Shown here piece after piece: positions 38,683 to 48,400 of a stretch of 64,000 nt of DNA. Origin of the DNA: Paenibacillus bouchesdurhonensis (GTDB taxonomy: Bacteria; Bacillota; Bacilli; Paenibacillales; Paenibacillaceae). The position numbers and the translations under genes were made by a program. Position 1 is the first letter of the stretch, and each line of letters begins with the position of its first letter. The DNA lies in assembly GCF_900155685.1 (NCBI RefSeq), contig NZ_LT732548.1:3588686-3652685 (forward strand), in the 5' to 3' direction. Under the pieces are notes generated by a model, which saw only the letters and a list, made by a program, of their open reading frames with translations, ran no database searches and was not told the origin of the DNA.

Positions 38683-39199
38683 TTAATACTCCTCCTTTTG
38701 AGTTATACTGCAGTTAGTGCAACTATGATGCTAAGATAGGCATAGTAGACGGCTGCCTAACTATCACTTCCTTCCATTACTGTAATTGGAAGCGCTTGCA
38801 ATAATTATTTTATCAAAAGGTTCATACCTATTTCTTGTAATAAAATATAGTTCATACCGTCAAAAGTTTAGGTTTTTGTTCAGGAATTCCGATTTTGTTG
38901 CAAATAATTCACCGAGTCATTGCTGCAGATCAGGCGACTCCGTTCCAAAGTCCGTCTAGGTTCCTTCCATATTACCTACCTAAGAGCAAATAGTAATACA
39001 AGCGTCTACGCATACAAAGTTGCTAAAATATGGTTGAAACCAGATAATTACTTTGTTATAATTCATTTATCATTTTATTCAATAATTGGTATAATAATAT
39101 ATTTTTATTAATTACTCTAAGGAAGTAATAAACCGATTGACCTAGACAACAAACACTGTACTTTCTAATCAATAATCAACCTATCGAGGGGAAGTTCTC
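38683..39199. other. Divergent intergenic region of xylanase and asnA
   Basis: 517 bases without a gene. Near the xylanase start it holds the cre site; nearer asnA (39060-39115) it is very AT-rich with promoter-like stretches (TATAAT at 39057 and TATAAT at 39092). I saw no T-box or other riboswitch. Confidence 0.5.
38787..38800. promoter_or_regulatory. Catabolite-response (cre) site for xylanase
   Basis: TGGAAGCGCTTGCA fits the cre consensus TGNAANCGNTNNCA fully. It lies about 105 bases upstream of the xylanase start, so CcpA would probably repress the gene when sugar is plentiful. Confidence 0.8.
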
Positions 39200-40225
39200 A
39201 TGAATATTATGGAAACGCCATTTAAAACCTTTAAACAATACGAATCGAAATTAGACATCAAGGAGACTCATAGGGCAATCTATGGCCTCAAACGCTTCTT
39301 TGAGCAAGAGCTGGCAACTGCTCTGAATTTGACCAATGTGAGTGCACCACTGTTTGTTATTACCGGAAACGGGATTAACGACAACCTAAATGGAACAGAG
39401 AGACCCGTCCAGTTCAATGCGCTAGGTATTCAAGATCAGACCCTAGAAATTGTACAGTCTCTGGCCAAGTGGAAAAGAATGGCGCTGGCAAATTACGGGT
39501 TCGAGCACGGTGAAGGCCTGTATACGCAAATGAATGCCATAAGAAGTGATGAAGTACTTGATCATCTGCATTCCATTTATGTAGACCAGTGGGATTGGGA
39601 AAAAGTGATTTCCCGCGAGGAACGGCATGTAGGGACACTGATGACAACAGTAGAACAAATTTATGAAGCTCTTAAGGCAACCGAATCCTTCATCACAGAG
39701 CAATATCCCCGCATTGGCCTCAAATTGCCGGAAACCATCACCTTCATCACTTCACATGAGCTTGAAGACCTGTATCCGCATTTGACGCCTAAGCAGCGCG
39801 AGGACACAGCGGCAAGGGATTTTGGAGCAGTGTTCGTGATGCAGATTGGAGGCTTGCTTCCAAAATCCGGCTTACGACATGATACTCGTTCACCAGATTA
39901 TGACGATTGGCAACTTAATGGAGATATCATTGTATGGAACCCGCTTCTAGAGTGTGCTTATGAGCTTTCATCAATGGGAATTCGGGTGGATCCCGACGCA
40001 CTAACGCGTCAGCTAACAGAAGCGGGATGTCCAGAGAGGGCCTCCTTGGAATTTCACCAACAGCTTCTTGCTAATCAGCTTCCGTTCACCATCGGTGGGG
40101 GAATCGGGCAATCCCGTTTGTGCATGTTTATCTTGGAGAAGGCTCACATCGGCGAGGTTCAATCCTCCGTATGGCCTGCAGACATAAGAACACTGTGTGA
40201 AACTTCCGGCATTAATTTACTCTAG
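39200..40225 (+). CDS. asnA: Asparagine synthetase A (aspartate-ammonia ligase)
   Basis: The 341-residue enzyme makes asparagine from aspartate, ammonia and ATP. It resembles class II aminoacyl-tRNA synthetase cores, and has the family signatures VSAPLFVITGNGINDNLNG-type N-terminus (about 44-62), FGFEHGEGLYTQMNAIR region near 105-118, and GGGIGQSRLCMFIL (about 301-314). Length is normal for the family. It is alone, plus strand, with RBS GAGGGG. Confidence 0.9.
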   Translation: MNIMETPFKTFKQYESKLDIKETHRAIYGLKRFFEQELATALNLTNVSAPLFVITGNGINDNLNGTERPVQFNALGIQDQTLEIVQSLAKWKRMALANYGFEHGEGLYTQMNAIRSDEVLDHLHSIYVDQWDWEKVISREERHVGTLMTTVEQIYEALKATESFITEQYPRIGLKLPETITFITSHELEDLYPHLTPKQREDTAARDFGAVFVMQIGGLLPKSGLRHDTRSPDYDDWQLNGDIIVWNPLLECAYELSSMGIRVDPDALTRQLTEAGCPERASLEFHQQLLANQLPFTIGGGIGQSRLCMFILEKAHIGEVQSSVWPADIRTLCETSGINLL

Positions 40226-40365
40226 GGAATGGGCCTGCGCCCCTCCCATTAAGGCTCCTAGGTCATGATCTGGATAATCACGCAATTCCGCTTATATATA
40301 TTCAGAGGATTGAGGAACTGCCCGTGACATAGTTAGGCTAGTGTAAATTTGTCGAGATCATTCCC

Positions 40366-40787
40366 TTAAGTATTCGATATAATCTTATTGATAAGCTGTC
40401 TATTAGTCATCCGATGCCCATCGGATTTACCGGGATATAAGAACTCATAATAGAAAGATTTTGGCTGCTGTTCTTCAATACGATCGATGCTGTACTTATA
40501 ATTCACAAGAAATTCTACTGCAAGACTCTCCAAAGCGCTTCCATCCTTCCGACAAACATAAAATGACTGCCTAAAGAATCATGGATTGAATCCTCAAGAT
40601 CATACAAAACTGCTGCTTCCTGCTCGCAGGTGAGTCCATCTTCATTCGGTTCATTTAAAGTTACTCTCAGCCGGTACAAATAAACAAACCTTTCATTTTC
40701 ACCATTTTTCCAAGGCTCCAAGACCCGTAAGAATGAAGCTGGTTGATTATCAATATAAGATAAGTATGTATTCCAATTTTCTGACAT
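40366..40787 (-). pseudogene. DUF695-like protein, frameshifted
   Basis: From ATG 40787 the frame reads a DUF695-type N-terminus (WNTYLSYIDNQPASFL, LYRLRVTLNEPNEDGL) to LGSHF, then ends early at 40515. From the same point the next frame continues FYVCRKDGSALESLAVEFL and runs to a stop at 40366. The total is 422 bases, one short of a multiple of three; one extra T in the CATTTTATG run would restore a protein of about 140 residues. Confidence 0.65.
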
Positions 40788-40900
40788 TTTAGCACCGCCT
40801 TAATATTCGCTTGATATTTGAGTCAACTATCCGAATTGTTCCATCCTTATACTGCTCTGTCCAATGCAAGAATACGGTGCCCCAATACAACACATCATTT

Positions 40901-42001
40901 TCAAATTCCCCTTTTTGGCAATAGGATCGTGAACGTAGTACCTTGCGAAGGCTCGCTCTCGACGGTGATTGTGCCGTCATGAGCCTGAACAAGCTTATAG
41001 ACAATCGCCATTCCGAGCCCCGTGCCATCAGAGGAAGATTCCGTAGTGGTGCCGCGGTAATATTGCTGGAATAGATTTTTAACCGTATGAGCCGGCATGC
41101 CCATGCCATTGTCCATGACGCGGATCGCTGCATGCTCCCCATCATCCGCAATCTGTACATAGATATCTACATGCTCTGGATTATGGATAATGGAGTTCAT
41201 CATTATATTTTGCAGTATACGCTGGATGTATTTTGCATCAAAATCAATGTGAATGGCAAGCGGTTCCGCTTCAAAATGCAAATGGTAGCTAGTTGCTTGC
41301 GGATTATTGCTGATGTCGGCAACCACCCTTTTGGTGAATTCGACGATATCCTGGTTCGTCTTCTGTAATGGCAGCGCGCCGTCAGTGCGATTGAGCTGTG
41401 TGACGAGGCTTAAATCATGAATCAATTCCTCTATATGCTTGCCTTTGCCATCCATTTCCCGGATGAAAGAAATCACCTCTTCCTTCGACCACTCGTACTG
41501 CTCATTCAATAAAAGGGCTGAGTAGCCTTTGATATAGGTTAGTGGCGTTTTCAAATCATGGGATATCCCCGCAATCCATTCCTGTTTAGCTTGTTCGATT
41601 TGAGTTCTCTCGACATCGTTCGCTTGCAATATGCTACCCAAGGATTGAAGATGCTGGAGCACCTCCTGATACAGGCGGTACCGCATGCGTAGCCTTCCTT
41701 TTCGGGTGTATATTCTGGACATATTGTCAGGCTGCTTGAAGCTGTCCTGCGAGAGCTGATGAATCCAGGCCATGATGAACCCAATCGGGCCGCCAAAATA
41801 CCATCCGAACAAGGCTATGCATAGCAATGTGCTGGCCCCAAAGATCCCTCCTACAATAAGACCTTCATGATCCATACTGATAGGGATATCAAGCAAGGGA
41901 AGAAAGCCTTCAAGCACAATAACAATGAGTATCCCCGTACCAAGAAGCCACAGAACAAGTCCTAATGCCAGATGAATGGTGAATCGAGTTTTTATTCGCA
42001 T
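40901..42001 (-). CDS. Sensor histidine kinase
   Basis: The 366-residue protein has two N-terminal membrane segments (about 10-35 and 48-75), a linker, a HisKA domain with ISHDLKTPLTYIKGY (about 146-160, phospho-His within), and an HATPase with N box NIMMNSIIH (about 266-274), G1 VMDNGMGM and G2 DGTGLGMAI (about 326-334). The short outside loop suggests it senses signals in the membrane. It overlaps the response regulator gene by 10 bases. Confidence 0.9.
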   Translation of the reverse strand: MRIKTRFTIHLALGLVLWLLGTGILIVIVLEGFLPLLDIPISMDHEGLIVGGIFGASTLLCIALFGWYFGGPIGFIMAWIHQLSQDSFKQPDNMSRIYTRKGRLRMRYRLYQEVLQHLQSLGSILQANDVERTQIEQAKQEWIAGISHDLKTPLTYIKGYSALLLNEQYEWSKEEVISFIREMDGKGKHIEELIHDLSLVTQLNRTDGALPLQKTNQDIVEFTKRVVADISNNPQATSYHLHFEAEPLAIHIDFDAKYIQRILQNIMMNSIIHNPEHVDIYVQIADDGEHAAIRVMDNGMGMPAHTVKNLFQQYYRGTTTESSSDGTGLGMAIVYKLVQAHDGTITVESEPSQGTTFTILLPKRGI

Positions 42002-42711
42002 AGCAGCGCCTCATTCGGGGGGATGAATTTATAACCGATTCCCCGCAAATTCACAATGATTTTAGGTTTGCGAGTATCATCGCCGAGTTTTTTTCGCAGC
42101 TTGGCGATATGGATCGTTACCGTTTTTTCCTCCCCAAACACATCATTTCCCCATACCAATTCGTAAAGCTGAGCCGTTGTGAAAATATGATTCGGATGCT
42201 GGCAAAAGAAATGCAGCAGCTCCAGCTCCTTCGCCGTGCAATCTACAAGTTGACCCTTCACGGTTAACGTCGCCGATTCCGGATGGAATGAGAAGTATCC
42301 ATAATCGTACGCCGAGTTTTGTTGCTGGGCATTCTCCATGATCCTTTGCCGGCGAAGGATCGCCTTGATTCGGGCAATGACCTCCAATGGATTAAAAGGC
42401 TTTGTAATATAATCGTCTCCGCCGATTCCTAATCCCGTTAATTTGTCGAAGTCGGTAGAGCGCGCGCTAATAAAAATAATCGGTGCATTCGTATGTTTCC
42501 GGATCTCCGTACATAGTTCAAAGCCGCTAATATCCGGGAGCATAATATCAAGCAAAATAATATCATATGACTTTTCCTTAATACGCTGCAGCGCGCCTTT
42601 GCCTGATGATGCAGTGTCAATACGAGTGAAGTTCTCTTTTCGAAGCGTAATCTCCAGTAACTTCAAAATACCAATTTCATCATCGACAGCTAATAGGTTT
42701 GTAGATTCCAT
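41992..42711 (-). CDS. OmpR-family response regulator
   Basis: The 239-residue protein has a receiver domain with phospho-Asp in IILLDIMLPDISG (about 52-64) and a winged-helix DNA-binding domain (about 135-232, ending IVNLRGIGYKFIPP). Paired with the kinase downstream and facing the ABC exporter genes, it probably controls them. Confidence 0.9.
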   Translation of the reverse strand: MESTNLLAVDDEIGILKLLEITLRKENFTRIDTASSGKGALQRIKEKSYDIILLDIMLPDISGFELCTEIRKHTNAPIIFISARSTDFDKLTGLGIGGDDYITKPFNPLEVIARIKAILRRQRIMENAQQQNSAYDYGYFSFHPESATLTVKGQLVDCTAKELELLHFFCQHPNHIFTTAQLYELVWGNDVFGEEKTVTIHIAKLRKKLGDDTRKPKIIVNLRGIGYKFIPPNEALLCE

Positions 42712-42894
42712 GGCTATTCTTCCCTCACTTCAAACTTATCCTGTAAATTCATTTTCTATCTTACTCTATTCAAAAGGTCACGAGTTTACTTTATGTAAAA
42801 TGTTACGAGCATTTTCCGCAGTATTTACTTTGTTTTTACTTTCATTCCTTAAGCTAAGTGTAGCACGTCAATAAGAAATCGGGAGGAAAACGGA

Positions 42895-43626
42895 GTGGAA
42901 GCCATCATTCAAATTCATCAATTAAGCAAAACATTCAAAGGCACAGAAACCATTACAAAGGTCAATATGAACATCAGCAGAGGAGAAATATACGGGTTTT
43001 TAGGGCCGAATGGGGCCGGGAAAACAACCATTATGAAAATGATATTAAATCTAGTAAAGCCGTCTTCCGGTGGAATCCAAGTATTCGATCAACTGGTTCT
43101 GCCAACGTCGGTTCAATACTTAAAAAGAATTGGCAGCATTATTGAATACCCCGTGTTTTACGATCGTCTTTCGGCTGAAGCAAATTTGGATTTTCATTGC
43201 AGATACGTTGGCTATCACGACAAGACTGCGATCAAGGAGGCGTTGGAGATCGTAGGTCTTCACGGAGTGGGGGATAAAAGGATCCATGAATTCTCGTTAG
43301 GCATGAAGCAGCGGTTAGGGATTGCGCGTGCGATTGTTACGAGACCGGAGATCCTCATTCTAGATGAACCTATCAATGGACTTGATCCGATCGGGATTAA
43401 GGACATGCGGGAGCTTCTCTTATATCTAAAAGAGAAATACGGAACGACCATTTTAATCTCTAGTCATATCGTGTCCGAAATCGAATCGGTCGCTGATACG
43501 ATTGGCATTATTCATCAGGGAAAATTATTAAAAGAAGTAAAGATGGAGGACATCCGAAGACAACATGCCGGATCGCTAGAAGAGTATTTCATCAATCTCA
43601 TTCATGGAGGCAAACGATATGCTTAA
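42895..43626 (+). CDS. ABC transporter ATP-binding protein
   Basis: GTG start at 42895 after GGGAGG. The 243-residue ATPase has Walker A GPNGAGKTT (about 37-45), signature EFSLGMKQRLG (about 131-141) and Walker B ILILDEPINGLDP (about 152-164). The type is that of BcrA-like ATPases in bacitracin or lantibiotic resistance exporters. The neighbouring divergent two-component system fits an antibiotic-response module. Confidence 0.85.
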   Translation: MEAIIQIHQLSKTFKGTETITKVNMNISRGEIYGFLGPNGAGKTTIMKMILNLVKPSSGGIQVFDQLVLPTSVQYLKRIGSIIEYPVFYDRLSAEANLDFHCRYVGYHDKTAIKEALEIVGLHGVGDKRIHEFSLGMKQRLGIARAIVTRPEILILDEPINGLDPIGIKDMRELLLYLKEKYGTTILISSHIVSEIESVADTIGIIHQGKLLKEVKMEDIRRQHAGSLEEYFINLIHGGKRYA

Positions 43627-44323
43627 ACTTATACAACTGGAGTGGCAAAAAAGTAACATGTCCAGTTATTTTAAAGCATTAGCCATTTGCATTGTGGCTA
43701 TTTTCTCCACCGTTGCGCTGATGGCCTTGGGCTCTCGTGGTGAAAGTGAACCGATGTTTCGAGATTATACTGAGTTCATGTCTTTAACGGATATTTTGAT
43801 TCGCATCACTTATATCATTTTCTCGAGCGTTGTTCTGTCACGTTTAATTATTGATGAATACAAAAGCAACATGATCCAAGTGTTATTTACCTACCCATTG
43901 CAGCGAAAAAAGATCATTCAAGCCAAATTATCTATCGTGTTTGGATTTTGTTTTTTCAGCATCATCATAACGACGTTCATGATCAATCTGTTAACGTACT
44001 TCTTGAATCCGATGATAGGTTTATTTGAGGCATCGGTTCACATAGGTGAAATGATGGCTGCCGTTCCGTCAACACTGCTAAACGCATTTATGATCGCCGG
44101 AATCAGCCTGATTCCTTTATCTTTTGGCATGAAAAAAAAATCGACGGCTTCCACGATTACTTCGGCTGTCATCATTGGATTTGTGATTAACGCAACAGTG
44201 TCTGACGGGGGAAGCTCGACTAGCTTGTTCCAATTCATTGCCATCCCGATTGCACTCTGTCTGCTTGGCCTTATCCTCGGCTATCTTTCTTTCTATAAAG
44301 TGGATCGAAATGATGTGGGCTAG
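43619..44323 (+). CDS. ABC-2-type permease
   Basis: Start taken at ATG 43619, since GGAGGCAAACGAT is its ribosome site and it overlaps the ATPase stop. The 234-residue protein has six hydrophobic segments and partners with the preceding ATPase. Substrate is probably an antimicrobial peptide or lipid-linked compound; not shown by sequence. Confidence 0.8.
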   Translation: MLKLIQLEWQKSNMSSYFKALAICIVAIFSTVALMALGSRGESEPMFRDYTEFMSLTDILIRITYIIFSSVVLSRLIIDEYKSNMIQVLFTYPLQRKKIIQAKLSIVFGFCFFSIIITTFMINLLTYFLNPMIGLFEASVHIGEMMAAVPSTLLNAFMIAGISLIPLSFGMKKKSTASTITSAVIIGFVINATVSDGGSSTSLFQFIAIPIALCLLGLILGYLSFYKVDRNDVG

Positions 44324-44389
44324 GACTTACGCAGAACATGAATGGAGGAACATAGCTTGAAAAAAATTTTAACCGCTCCGGGAATTTTG

Positions 44390-45199
44390 TTAGACTGCTG
44401 GACTGCTCATTGTTGACATGTATAGCAACTCCGTTGAACGACGAGCTGATATTCCCGTTGTACTTTCGGCTTCTACTTTCGTACCTGTGCTTGGAGGTGG
44501 AGTTGTACCGTCCTCAGGCGCAACCGCCCGGCCGTTGATCGGTGAAATCATGCCGGAGCAAAGGCCACGGCTCTTAAGATCCTGCGCGATCTGCCGGATC
44601 GCTTCGAGCGTAGTCAGGGGATGGTCATGCATCAGGATCACGTCACCGTTTTGCAACATGCCTGCAGCGGCTACGATCTGGGCGGTGGTGGTGGCGCTGT
44701 TCCAGTCCTGGGAGTCAACATCCCACAGTACTTCAGTGAGACCGTTTGCGCTCAGAATGGATTTCAAAGTCGCATTGGTCGCACCGTACGGCGGGCGGAA
44801 CATCATCGGTGCGGTTCCGGTAGCCGACTGGATCGCCTGCTGCGTTTGTGTAATTTCCGACGACATCTGGGAGCTGCTCAATGCAGTCATGTCCGGATGA
44901 GTATATGAGTGGTTGCCGACCCACATGCCCGCAGCAACTTGATCCTGTACCAGAGAAGGGATATTCTGCGCGTTTTCCCCAAGGTTGAACATCGTTGCGC
45001 GTAAACCGGCCTGCCCCAGCGCATTGAGCAGATTTGTCGTGTTATTTGGATTTGGGCCATCGTCGAACGTCAGGCCTACGTAACCGTTTGGACAATTGGC
45101 ATCGGCAGTACTGGCTTTAGGCATCATTGAAGCGGTGAATAATGTGCAGAAAAGCCCCAGCACCACCGCCCCTTTTACTAGTGTTGCTTTGAACATCAT
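44390..45199 (-). CDS. CE4 polysaccharide deacetylase with decayed CBM36
   Basis: Start taken at ATG 45199 after GAGGAGGTAC. The signal peptide (about 1-35) precedes a CE4 domain with metal and catalytic motifs LTFDDGPN (about 40-47), HSYTHPDM (about 95-102), RPPYGA, VDSQDWN and LMHDHPL. The enzyme should remove acetyl groups from xylan or chitin. After the linker the CBM36 begins VEAES, loses codons, and goes out of frame (a second frame reads TGNISSSFNGVAI), ending early. The domain is likely non-functional. Compare the intact paralogue at 54976-56049. Confidence 0.8.
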   Translation of the reverse strand: MMFKATLVKGAVVLGLFCTLFTASMMPKASTADANCPNGYVGLTFDDGPNPNNTTNLLNALGQAGLRATMFNLGENAQNIPSLVQDQVAAGMWVGNHSYTHPDMTALSSSQMSSEITQTQQAIQSATGTAPMMFRPPYGATNATLKSILSANGLTEVLWDVDSQDWNSATTTAQIVAAAGMLQNGDVILMHDHPLTTLEAIRQIAQDLKSRGLCSGMISPINGRAVAPEDGTTPPPSTGTKVEAESTTGISARRSTELLYMSTMSSPAV

Positions 45200-45240
45200 A
45201 GTACCTCCTCGCAATAAAATACTGGTATAGTTGCACTAAA

Positions 45241-45254
45241 TGAAACCGATTTCA
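45241..45254. promoter_or_regulatory. cre site for deacetylase
   Basis: TGAAACCGATTTCA fits TGNAANCGNTNNCA and lies 42 bases upstream of the deacetylase start, suggesting CcpA control as for the xylanase. Confidence 0.65.
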
Positions 45255-45358
45255 ATTGTTTAACTTCTGCCACGCCCTTTTTCTTATGTAAGAATAGCTT
45301 CCAATAGCTATAAGCTTTCCCGAACCGCCAGTCGAATTGAGGGTTTTTCCTATACAAA

Positions 45359-45394
45359 AATGCCGGTCAACGTATCTTTACGTTAACCGGCATT
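45359..45394 (-). terminator. Intrinsic terminator for giant lyase gene
   Basis: AATGCCGGTTAACGTA pairs with TACGTTGACCGGCATT with few mispairs, followed by TTTGT on the minus strand; the reverse side also has a T stretch (TTTATTAC). It closes the 45447-50309 message. Confidence 0.75.
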
Positions 45395-45446
45395 TATTAC
45401 TCATTAGTGAAGCGCAGCGCATCGAGTTGCGTTGCATTGGGTTTCT

Positions 45447-48400
45447 TTATCTGGACGACTGAGCTTGAAGCACGTTCAGCAAGACTGCTACCGCTTCTGC
45501 ACGGGTTGCCTGCGCCGTTGGAGCAAAACGATGATCGCCGCGCCCTTGAAGAAGACCTTCCTTCACGGCGGATGCGATCCAGCCTTTTGCCCAGACTGGG
45601 ATTTCTCCGGTATCAGCGAACGTCAGCCCGCTGTTCGACCCCTCAGCAAGACCCAACGCCTTGGCTGCCATTGTTGCAAGCTCCGTCCGAGTAATTGATT
45701 GATCCGCACGGAATGTATTATCAGCATAGCCGGTAATAAATCCTTGATGAACGCCTTTGGCAATATCCGATTTCGCCCACTGTGGAAGAAGGCTGGCATC
45801 TTCGAATGTGAGCTCGGTTTCTTCGCGCAAATCGAGTCCTCTTGTCAATAAAGCGGTAAACTCGGCGCGTGTGATCGGCTTATCGGGATCGAACGTTCCG
45901 TCCGCATACCCTTGAATCAAGCCTTTTTGTGCCGCATCCTCAATTTTCGCTTGAGACCAGTGACCTTGAATATCGCTGAAGATTACGGTTGTCTGATCCA
46001 CCGGTTCACCGATCCGCACGGACTTGCCAATGGCTAAGTCTTGCGCGGCAAGCTTGTGATCGACTGCGGTCATAGCCTCTAAGCGGACTTCCGTGGCGCC
46101 GATCTTTTTCACCTTAAACGTAAAACCGCTAATTTCAATATCGCCCACTTCTCCGGCAATATTGCCTGTCATCGTATGAATGAACGTAATCTTTCCGTCC
46201 TTCACAATCGGTGAAACGGAAAATCCGTCCAATGCCGAAACTGCTTCGGTCAATTCCAAATATTCAGGATCAAAACTCAAGTTCACTCCATAAGCGTACA
46301 AATCCCGCACGTTTTTCCCCGTCAAAGTCAGTTTAACGGTATCCCCTTCTCTCCAGCTTCCCGATTTTGCACTGAGATGGAAAGATGTCGGGCCTTGGGG
46401 GGAATTACGTTTAGTAGTATCGCTCGAACCAGCCATTTTCCGGGCGATTGATGCCAGATCGATCACGTCGATTTTACCATCGCCGTTGACATCGAGTGCT
46501 TTGATTTGCTCCCATTCTTCGCTTGTCTTGTCATGGCCAAGGTGCTTGGCAAGCTGCTCAAGATCGCTAATCTTTGTTTTGTTAGCTTCGTTTGCACTTG
46601 TACCGGACGTGCTGCTTGAGCTACTGCTATTCCCTGATCCGTTATCCGGCTGCTGCGGTAGACCGGGTTCACCAGGTTCTCCCGGCTCTCCAGGTTCTTC
46701 TGCATCGGCTTTCAACTTATATACGAAGGAAGCCGAAACTGCTTCGATCTCATCACCGCGAGCGTCCCCAATCCGCGCCCCGGCGATATCGATACGGCTC
46801 TCCGTCGTTTGCTCGACTTTGTTCGTATCGAAAGTCAGCTTGATCAAGTCTTGATTGCCTTGAATCGGCTGGCCTTCACCGGCGAGAATGAGCCGCAGCT
46901 GGCCCGAATTGTTCCGCGTATCGAGAATGGTTATTCCTTCCTGCAACGATTCGGCAGAAACGAACGTCAACAAATTCGCATCGTATCGCAGAGTCAGGTC
47001 GTGCGCATACATATCCTGCATGGCCGATTTAATTTGGTAATCGACAGTCAACGATTCGCCGCCCGTCACTTCGTTCGATCCGCCAATTTCAACCGTCGGC
47101 TGTGTAATTGAGACGACGATGCGCTGTGCATCTTCGACATTGCCCGCTTTGTCAACCGACCGGTATTCAATCGTATGGACGCCTAGCTCTTGAACGACCA
47201 GTTTGCCGTCTTTCAACGTCCTCCATTTGCCTCCGTCAATCCGGTACTCGGTCCGAAGTACGCCCCAGCCGTTAGGGTTATCTTCGGCGGAAAAGTGAAG
47301 AACGACTTCTTTATAATGCTCCTCTTCGGTCTCGCCGCTTCCCTCCATCCGAACCGTTGTTGTCGGTGCTACTATGTCTTTAAGGAGAATGTCCAGATAA
47401 GCTTGGTACTTGCCGTCTTCATTTTTGCGGCTGCGAATTTCCGCATGCAGATCGCGGCCAACTTGGTGCAATGTCAAGCTTACCGTTTTATTGTCTTGCA
47501 GTTTTGTCTGTACAAAAGGCGTTACATTAAATGTCCACCATTGATCCGGCGACGCAAACGTCGTCAGATCGATTCGTTCTCCTGCACTTGGTTTATTTTT
47601 GTAGGTAATCGTGTCTTCTTTCCAATTATCGTCATGTACCTCGAACACGCCGATATCGGATTGGGTTCCGTTATTATCTTTGGTTTGACCGTATACGTGA
47701 AGCGTAGCCCGTTCAATTTCGTCGGCAATTTGCGCAAGATCGAACTTCAGGAACACGCGGCGATCAAAGTTCCCGGTTCCGTTGCGAATATTCAGAAAGC
47801 CTCTCGTACCGAAGTTCGTGTTCTCTTCACTCCCGCCGTTCACGAACGTATCCTCCGTTACGTTAATGCGGATTTTGGCCGCATCGTCAGGCTCAAGCGC
47901 GCCTTCTTCGGGAAGCTCCGTCTCCGAGTCGGGATCGACTTTCAGCTTAATGACATGGCTGCGGCCTTTCGTTCCTCCCGTCGCAATCTCCAGTTGAACT
48001 GAAGGAGCCGTCTGTAATACGGTCACGGTCGGATCCTTAGCCAATTCCTCAAGGGCAGCTGCGGCGATTTCCACCTTAACCTTGGATTGCGTCTGTGTAG
48101 GGTCGGACACGGATACGGTCAATTCATCGCCTTGCTCCTTCACCATCACCGAAGCAGGCTGATAGGCGCGCACGCGTCCTAATTCGCCCGGCTGCCAGAA
48201 GTTGATGCCTGTCAGGCCAAGCTTCGTTTCTTCCACCGCCTGCATTTCTGCCGTATTGCTCAAGATGCGAATATCCGGAGTTTCGCTATACGCTTTCGTT
48301 GCGTTCGTCGACAACGTCGGCAGCAGCACATAGGAATACGCGGCATCCGTCGGCTTCGTGCCATGCTCCACCGCCAGACTGACATAGTTTCGCGTAATCG

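Noticed and set aside
38887-39199. Possible T-box leader upstream of asnA
   Set aside because: No T-box sequence and no specifier stem or terminator pair could be found.
40226-40260. Hairpin AATGGG/CCCATT after asnA
   Set aside because: No T-run follows and the loop is long; too weak to call a terminator.
40789-41160. 123-codon frame overlapping the histidine kinase end
   Set aside because: Mostly the kinase in another frame; only the last 40 codons lie outside, and they match nothing I know.
47190-48002. Long plus-strand frame opposite the 1620-residue lyase
   Set aside because: It mirrors the lyase codons, has no ribosome site and no recognisable motif; the minus-strand domains are unmistakable.
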